Shown: piece after piece, positions 62,111 to 64,000 of the stretch
Layout: every line of letters starts with the position of its first letter
How positions within the stretch are numbered: position 1 is the stretch's first letter
Source of the DNA: Macrostomum hystrix
Taxonomy: Eukaryota; Platyhelminthes; Macrostomidae
Reading direction: 5' to 3'
DNA length: 64,000 bases
NCBI GenBank assembly: GCA_950097015.1
Contig: CATNEN010000009.1
Span: 436,501-500,500 of the forward strand
Notes under the pieces: generated by a model
Seen by the model: the letters and a program-made list of their open reading frames with translations, nothing else
What the model was told of the DNA's origin: nothing
Databases searched by the model: none
Translations under genes and position numbers: made by a program

Positions 62111-62661
62111 ATGCTCGAGACAGGACTTCTCCAGCTTCTCGCGGCCACGTCGCTGTTGCTTTTGAGATCGCAGGCGGCGGTGATGATCGAGCGATTTCAC
62201 GAAGTCAACGGCAGTCTGTGCATCAGCAGCAGCTTCACCCAGGTGTTTGGTGTGACTGTCATTCGCTGCGCAGCTCTCTTCAGCCAGAACCAGCGCTGCC
62301 AGACAGAATTCTGCGCGGCACTGGCAGCTGGTCAGCTAGCAGGCGGAGATGCGAGTCCGAGCCTGGTCTTGTTCTCATGTCCGATGTGACAAGCACTGCT
62401 GAGATGCGCAAATTCAGGCTCTGTACACTAGCAGCGCGAGTCAGGCAATGTGGCTTGGAGACCACCAGTTGCCAGGCAGTCCGGAGCCGTTAGGCGGCTG
62501 GGTCTGGGCGAGCTGTAGTCAGCCCTGGTCTGTGGCGAGACACTGAGCCAGGGAGCTCAAATGAGAATGCGACCGTCCTGTATAAGATGTATCCTGGCAT
62601 GTGTGACATTCTGGCCTCCTATCCAGCTACTAATGACGTAATTTGCGAGTGTGTCGCTTGA
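62111..62661 (+). pseudogene. PAN + C-type lectin pseudogene
   Basis: ATG at 62111 with an intact signal peptide (LLQLLAATSLLLL) and an N-terminal PAN part (SLCISSSFTQVF) almost identical in DNA to the gene at 59423. Sequence equivalent to about 75 residues, from CQAFTT to the start of the lectin helix, is deleted after QRCQ. CTLD remnants then appear in three different frames: RCESEPGLVLMSDV, LGDHQLPGSPEPLGGW and DVICECVA with stop at 62661. A first Cys is replaced (ALFSQN for ALCSQN). Confidence 0.85.
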
Positions 62662-63752
62662 ATGATTGAAAGAAGGTTATCCGATCAGAAAATCGGATCA
62701 GATCGCGAGCCAAATCAGTTTTTAGTCTCTTTGTCAGGCAATCGACTATGTTATAAGATGGAAATTAAATAAAATTGCCACTATGTCGAAGTGGTCTAGA
62801 AGCAAAAAAAGATTCGCCTGTCTTGAGGATTTTGCTACGCTTACTTACTTATTACTGACCTGATCAGAAGTGAAAATTGTTATTCCTTCAACCGACTTAC
62901 CCGTTATTTAAAGATTTCAATTTTTCTGGCCAAAATTTATCTTGCCAAAATGTGCAGTTAGAGTTTGTAAAGTTAAGCCAGTTTACAAAACAGCAAAGAT
63001 GCCCGGATGGCTCCTTTGATGAAAACTTTAGGCAGAAATCTTCACAAGATAACTAAACAAACTGCGCAGATTACAATGCACCAATTTTCTATTCTCAAAA
63101 CTCCATAAGGAGAAAGTGCAGCTGGTCTAGCATTTTCTCTCTCGAGATCTTGAGTGTGCTTAAAAGCAAAAGGCATCAGGTCGTGTGTTTTCATGTCAGT
63201 CGGTTCACGTGTGAAACAAGAAAATGTTCTCACTGTGAGAACTAAAAGCAAAGCATGATTGGCTGTTTATAACAAGCAACTTAAAGCAGAATAAATCGAA
63301 ATCGACGAACTGATTTAGTAGAAGAGCAGAAGCTTTTTAAGTATAACCAATTTCGCATCTTATAATCAAGAGCTAGGTCTAGGTCGTTTGTAAATTTATT
63401 TCTAAGATTTGCAGTGACATCAAGGATACATTTGACAGTGCTGCACGTTAATGAAGTCTTCTTCTCAGCAAGCACATTGTTGGGGATAAAAATGAATGCA
63501 CCTGATGCCTCAGCAGCCCGATTTCATTCCAACTTATGGTTTTACGCAAGAATTATTCTTCAAGCAGGCTCGGCCCATTCAGCTCACGGTTGCTATGATA
63601 AGTGAAACACTTGAAGAAAGCTGCAGGCAAACAATTAGCCAAATCAAGCCAAATATTTCAATCTGCTTCTCAAGGCCTATATATCTTAAGCTTCCTGTGA
63701 AGCACGGTTTCTTCCAAGGCATCACATTCTGGGATCTCAAGGTTTCTAAAAA
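62662..63752. other. AT-rich spacer
   Basis: No gene is recognised. A few 60-110-codon frames on both strands lack domains. Confidence 0.4.
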
Positions 63753-64000
63753 ATGTTTAGCCTCTTCGCATCCGTAACGCGGTTCTTGTGGATCGTCGCA
63801 TGCATTTTTCACCAACGTGTGGATGCTGACTGGTCCCAGCAGTATCATTGCGTCACTGGCAGTCTCTGCATCGACAGCCAGTTTATTGAAACACAGAGCG
63901 CCCCGCACTTAAGCGTCTGCGCAACGCTGTGCAGCCTCAACCAGCACTGCCAGGCTTTTACGATTGAATACGGTCCGTGCCAGCTGTTCGTTTTCGACAA
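63753..64000 (+). CDS. PAN/apple (probably + C-type lectin) gene, 5' part, cut by window edge
   Basis: ATG at 63753 opens a frame that stays open to the edge (82 codons). It has a signal peptide (FLWIVACIFH), then YHCVTGSLCIDSQFIET and CQAFTIEYGPCQLFVFD, matching the N-terminal PAN-like half of the lectins at 47651, 49562 and 59423. It is closest to 49562 in the SLCI.SQFIET segment. Unlike those, the CQAFT segment differs at several positions, so this copy is more diverged. The lectin half would lie beyond the window. Confidence 0.85.
   Translation, partial: MFSLFASVTRFLWIVACIFHQRVDADWSQQYHCVTGSLCIDSQFIETQSAPHLSVCATLCSLNQHCQAFTIEYGPCQLFVFD

Overview
This is a piece of a metazoan nuclear genome, not a bacterial or viral one. 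The genes are interrupted by GT-AG introns. They encode typical animal families: a Di-Ras GTPase, a muscarinic acetylcholine receptor, a DDX31/Dbp7 helicase, PAN plus C-type-lectin secreted proteins and an ankyrin/Mab-21 protein. Base composition is balanced apart from a few AT-rich stretches. The animal is probably a lophotrochozoan or flatworm-like invertebrate with a minisatellite-rich genome. I cannot name the species from the sequence, and a macrostomid flatworm is only a guess. About 28 separate tandem arrays, nearly all with different monomers of 5 to 69 bp, cover roughly 23 kb, about a third of the window. Most of the long open frames in the window are by-products of these arrays.

Layout. 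1-4360 is a 21-bp satellite with an 83-bp higher-order form; it probably lies in an intron of the next gene. 4395-5373 (-) holds the first two exons of a secreted thioredoxin/PDI-like protein without CxxC. 6933-7622 (-) is an intact Di-Ras GTPase whose 5'UTR intron carries a 35-bp array. 8.3-16.9 kb is gene-poor with several arrays. 16987-21709 (+) is a complete six-exon DDX31/Dbp7 helicase (719 aa) with a foldback element in intron 1. 22-28 kb is arrays and featureless spacer. 28158-35442 (-) is a three-exon muscarinic receptor (603 aa if the last exon is read to its stop). Two of its 3' splice sites have themselves been multiplied into minisatellites. 36.0-41.7 kb is a 23-bp satellite of about 245 copies.

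42.6-64 kb is a lectin-gene neighbourhood. It holds PAN+CTLD genes at 47651 (+, C-terminal frameshift), 49562 (-, intact) and 59423 (+, intact). A decayed copy lies at about 62111 (+), and a further gene runs off the right edge from 63753 (+). Between them lie an ankyrin-Mab-21 (cGAS-like family) pseudogene (43.8-46.6 kb, -), a dead RTE-like retrotransposon (50.6-53.2 kb, -), two arrays of one 19-bp satellite, and a hAT element at 55974-56847. The hAT element has a perfect 8-bp target duplication and an interior that is mostly a 16-bp minisatellite.

The genes do not form a pathway. The themes worth following are minisatellites born at or next to splice acceptors, and mosaic birth-and-death evolution of the lectin family.
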